Below, one piece after another: positions 63,089-64,000 of a DNA stretch of 64,000 nucleotides (the first letter of the stretch is position 1; every line of letters begins with the position of its first letter). This stretch comes from Cadophora sp. MPI-SDFR-AT-0126 (lineage: Eukaryota > Ascomycota > Leotiomycetes > Helotiales > Ploettnerulaceae). The DNA is taken from assembly GCA_020747065.1 (NCBI GenBank), contig JAGMVK010000002.1, positions 2,976,001 through 3,040,000 of the forward strand, written 5' to 3'. Position numbers and translations under genes: made by a program. The notes under the pieces are model-generated. The model searched no databases. It saw only the letters and a list, made by a program, of their open reading frames with translations, and was not told the DNA's origin.

Positions 63089-64000
63089 ATAATCCGAGAA
63101 GCTCGTTGTCACGTGCTCGAGATATGCTCCTGCTGTGGATAGAGCAAGTAGTAGGCCGTCTAGTTCCTTGACGAGTGCTATAGCATCAGGATCTACCTTA
63201 TCAGTATTATCTTTACTCTTACTATGAAATCATACCGATATACCCTTTTCAATATCCCTACGTCCTGACATGTTAGACAATATCTCCAGACCTTCCTTAA
63301 CATCTGGCAATTTCTGAACATAGATTCGTGTACCTTGCCTGACTTATGACGACCGCGTCGTAATAATGATTAAGCCGTGATCAGACCGAGGGAGGAATTG
63401 ACGTATATCGACCGCCGAGTCATCGGAATTGCCAGGTGTCTGAGGATTATCGAAGTTATCGTAGATCATTAGCCACCTTGTGTTCCGCGCGAAGTCCAGC
63501 CAGCCCTTGACCACACTGACAACTTAGTCGAGGTCTTTATCATAGTCTACGCTTGATAGCATACTAGTTGAAGGGTGATACCTTAGCACCTGCTGAGTAA
63601 CGTCCCGAAAACTCAGCTTAAGAGAGTTCTCGTTATTCGCGTTCAACCAGAAGATCGCGGTATACTTCTCCTTGTGCCGTCTGGCATATGTGATTGCCAG
63701 CTGAGTCTTTCCCATACCCCTAAGACCATGTAAGACGACACAGGATCGACTACTGTGATCCTGAAGCAGATCGTGCATCTTCGATAGCTCCTGCTCTCTA
63801 GCAACAAACTGTGTAGCTCCAGGAAATGACGCGAGGTTGAGCCCGACGGCAAACTGTTCGAAATCGATCCCTGTGCTGGTCAGCGTCGTTGCTTCGGTAA
63901 ACAACACATCTATGTAAACAACTTACCCTTGTACAGCCTGTGAATCTCATCCTCTAACCGCCTGAATGCCTGGTCCCTTCTCTCACCGTAATTTGGCACC
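63089..64000 (-). pseudogene. NB-ARC (NLR-type) gene fragment with stops
   Basis: Runs in from the right edge and ends at the LTR. A short upstream exon (RRDQAFRRLEDEIHRLYK, about 63985-63925) precedes an intron. Then the NB-ARC frame: FPGATQFVAREQELSKMHDL, P-loop LHGLRGMGKTQLAITYA, AIFWLNANN, Walker B WLMIYDNFDNP, LIIITTRSS, the GLPLA-equivalent LDGLLLALSTAGAYLE, and finally TTSFSDY at the LTR junction. At least three in-frame stops occur (after KDLD, after TTRSS, after GISV). All are explained by CAA or CGA turning into TAA or TGA, and GLPLA to GLLLA is a C-to-T change too. Fungal NB-ARC proteins are signal-responsive ATPase switches in allorecognition and immunity. The repeat region and effector domain are not in the window. 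Confidence 0.85.

Noticed and set aside
1..64000. CRISPR arrays, bacterial operons or phage
   Set aside because: The intron-rich genes and fungal families exclude a prokaryotic source; no regularly spaced repeats were seen.

Overview
The window is nuclear DNA of a filamentous ascomycete (Pezizomycotina, probably a leotiomycete). The evidence is genes split by many 45-80 bp GT-AG introns with CTAAC/CTGAC-like branch sites, Zn2Cys6 and bZIP regulators, fungus-only families (AflR-like regulator, HET domain, Dal5-type permeases) and copia retrotransposons carrying C-to-T/G-to-A decay of the kind left by repeat-induced point mutation (RIP). The order and lineage are inferred from family resemblance, not from a search. 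Exon coordinates were set by hand from splice motifs and checked by reading phase.

1-46.6 kb is ordinary gene-rich chromosome. In order it holds: an ERD1/EXS membrane protein; a bZIP factor; a fungal transcription-factor-domain protein; a 3 kb gene-poor gap; a secreted alginate-lyase-fold enzyme; an AflR-like Zn2Cys6 regulator; an NmrA/isoflavone-reductase-like protein; two conserved orphans; a GNAT acetyltransferase; a Dal5-type MFS permease divergent from a PTS1-tailed carboxymuconolactone-decarboxylase-like protein; mitochondrial succinyl-CoA:3-ketoacid CoA-transferase divergent from a mitochondrial dicarboxylate-type carrier; a large Zn2Cys6 regulator; a secreted GH30 hydrolase; an F-box protein; a second Dal5-type permease; an NFX1/FAP1-type zinc-finger protein; a Bem46-type alpha/beta hydrolase; a frame-broken DUF6594-like membrane protein; and succinate dehydrogenase subunit B. 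The 21-27 kb block groups peroxisomal and mitochondrial carbon metabolism. The two secreted polysaccharide-active enzymes and two permeases suggest a plant-associated or saprotrophic life.

46.7-64 kb is an accessory island. A heavily decayed Ty1/copia element (46672-51860) has 226-bp LTRs and an exact 5-bp target duplication. Next come a gene whose product starts with an MGC lipidation motif but carries an in-frame TAA, and a convergent intact HET-domain gene. These are followed by the first exons of a patatin-like phospholipase, cut at the edge of a second, better preserved copia element (57824-63088). On the far side of that element lies a decayed NB-ARC (NLR-type) gene on the opposite strand. 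The second element has no target duplication and joins two different broken genes, so it probably marks a recombination scar. HET, NB-ARC and patatin proteins are the usual parts of fungal allorecognition and innate immunity. This stretch therefore looks like a rearranged, RIP-damaged allorecognition/NLR locus and is the most interesting part of the window.
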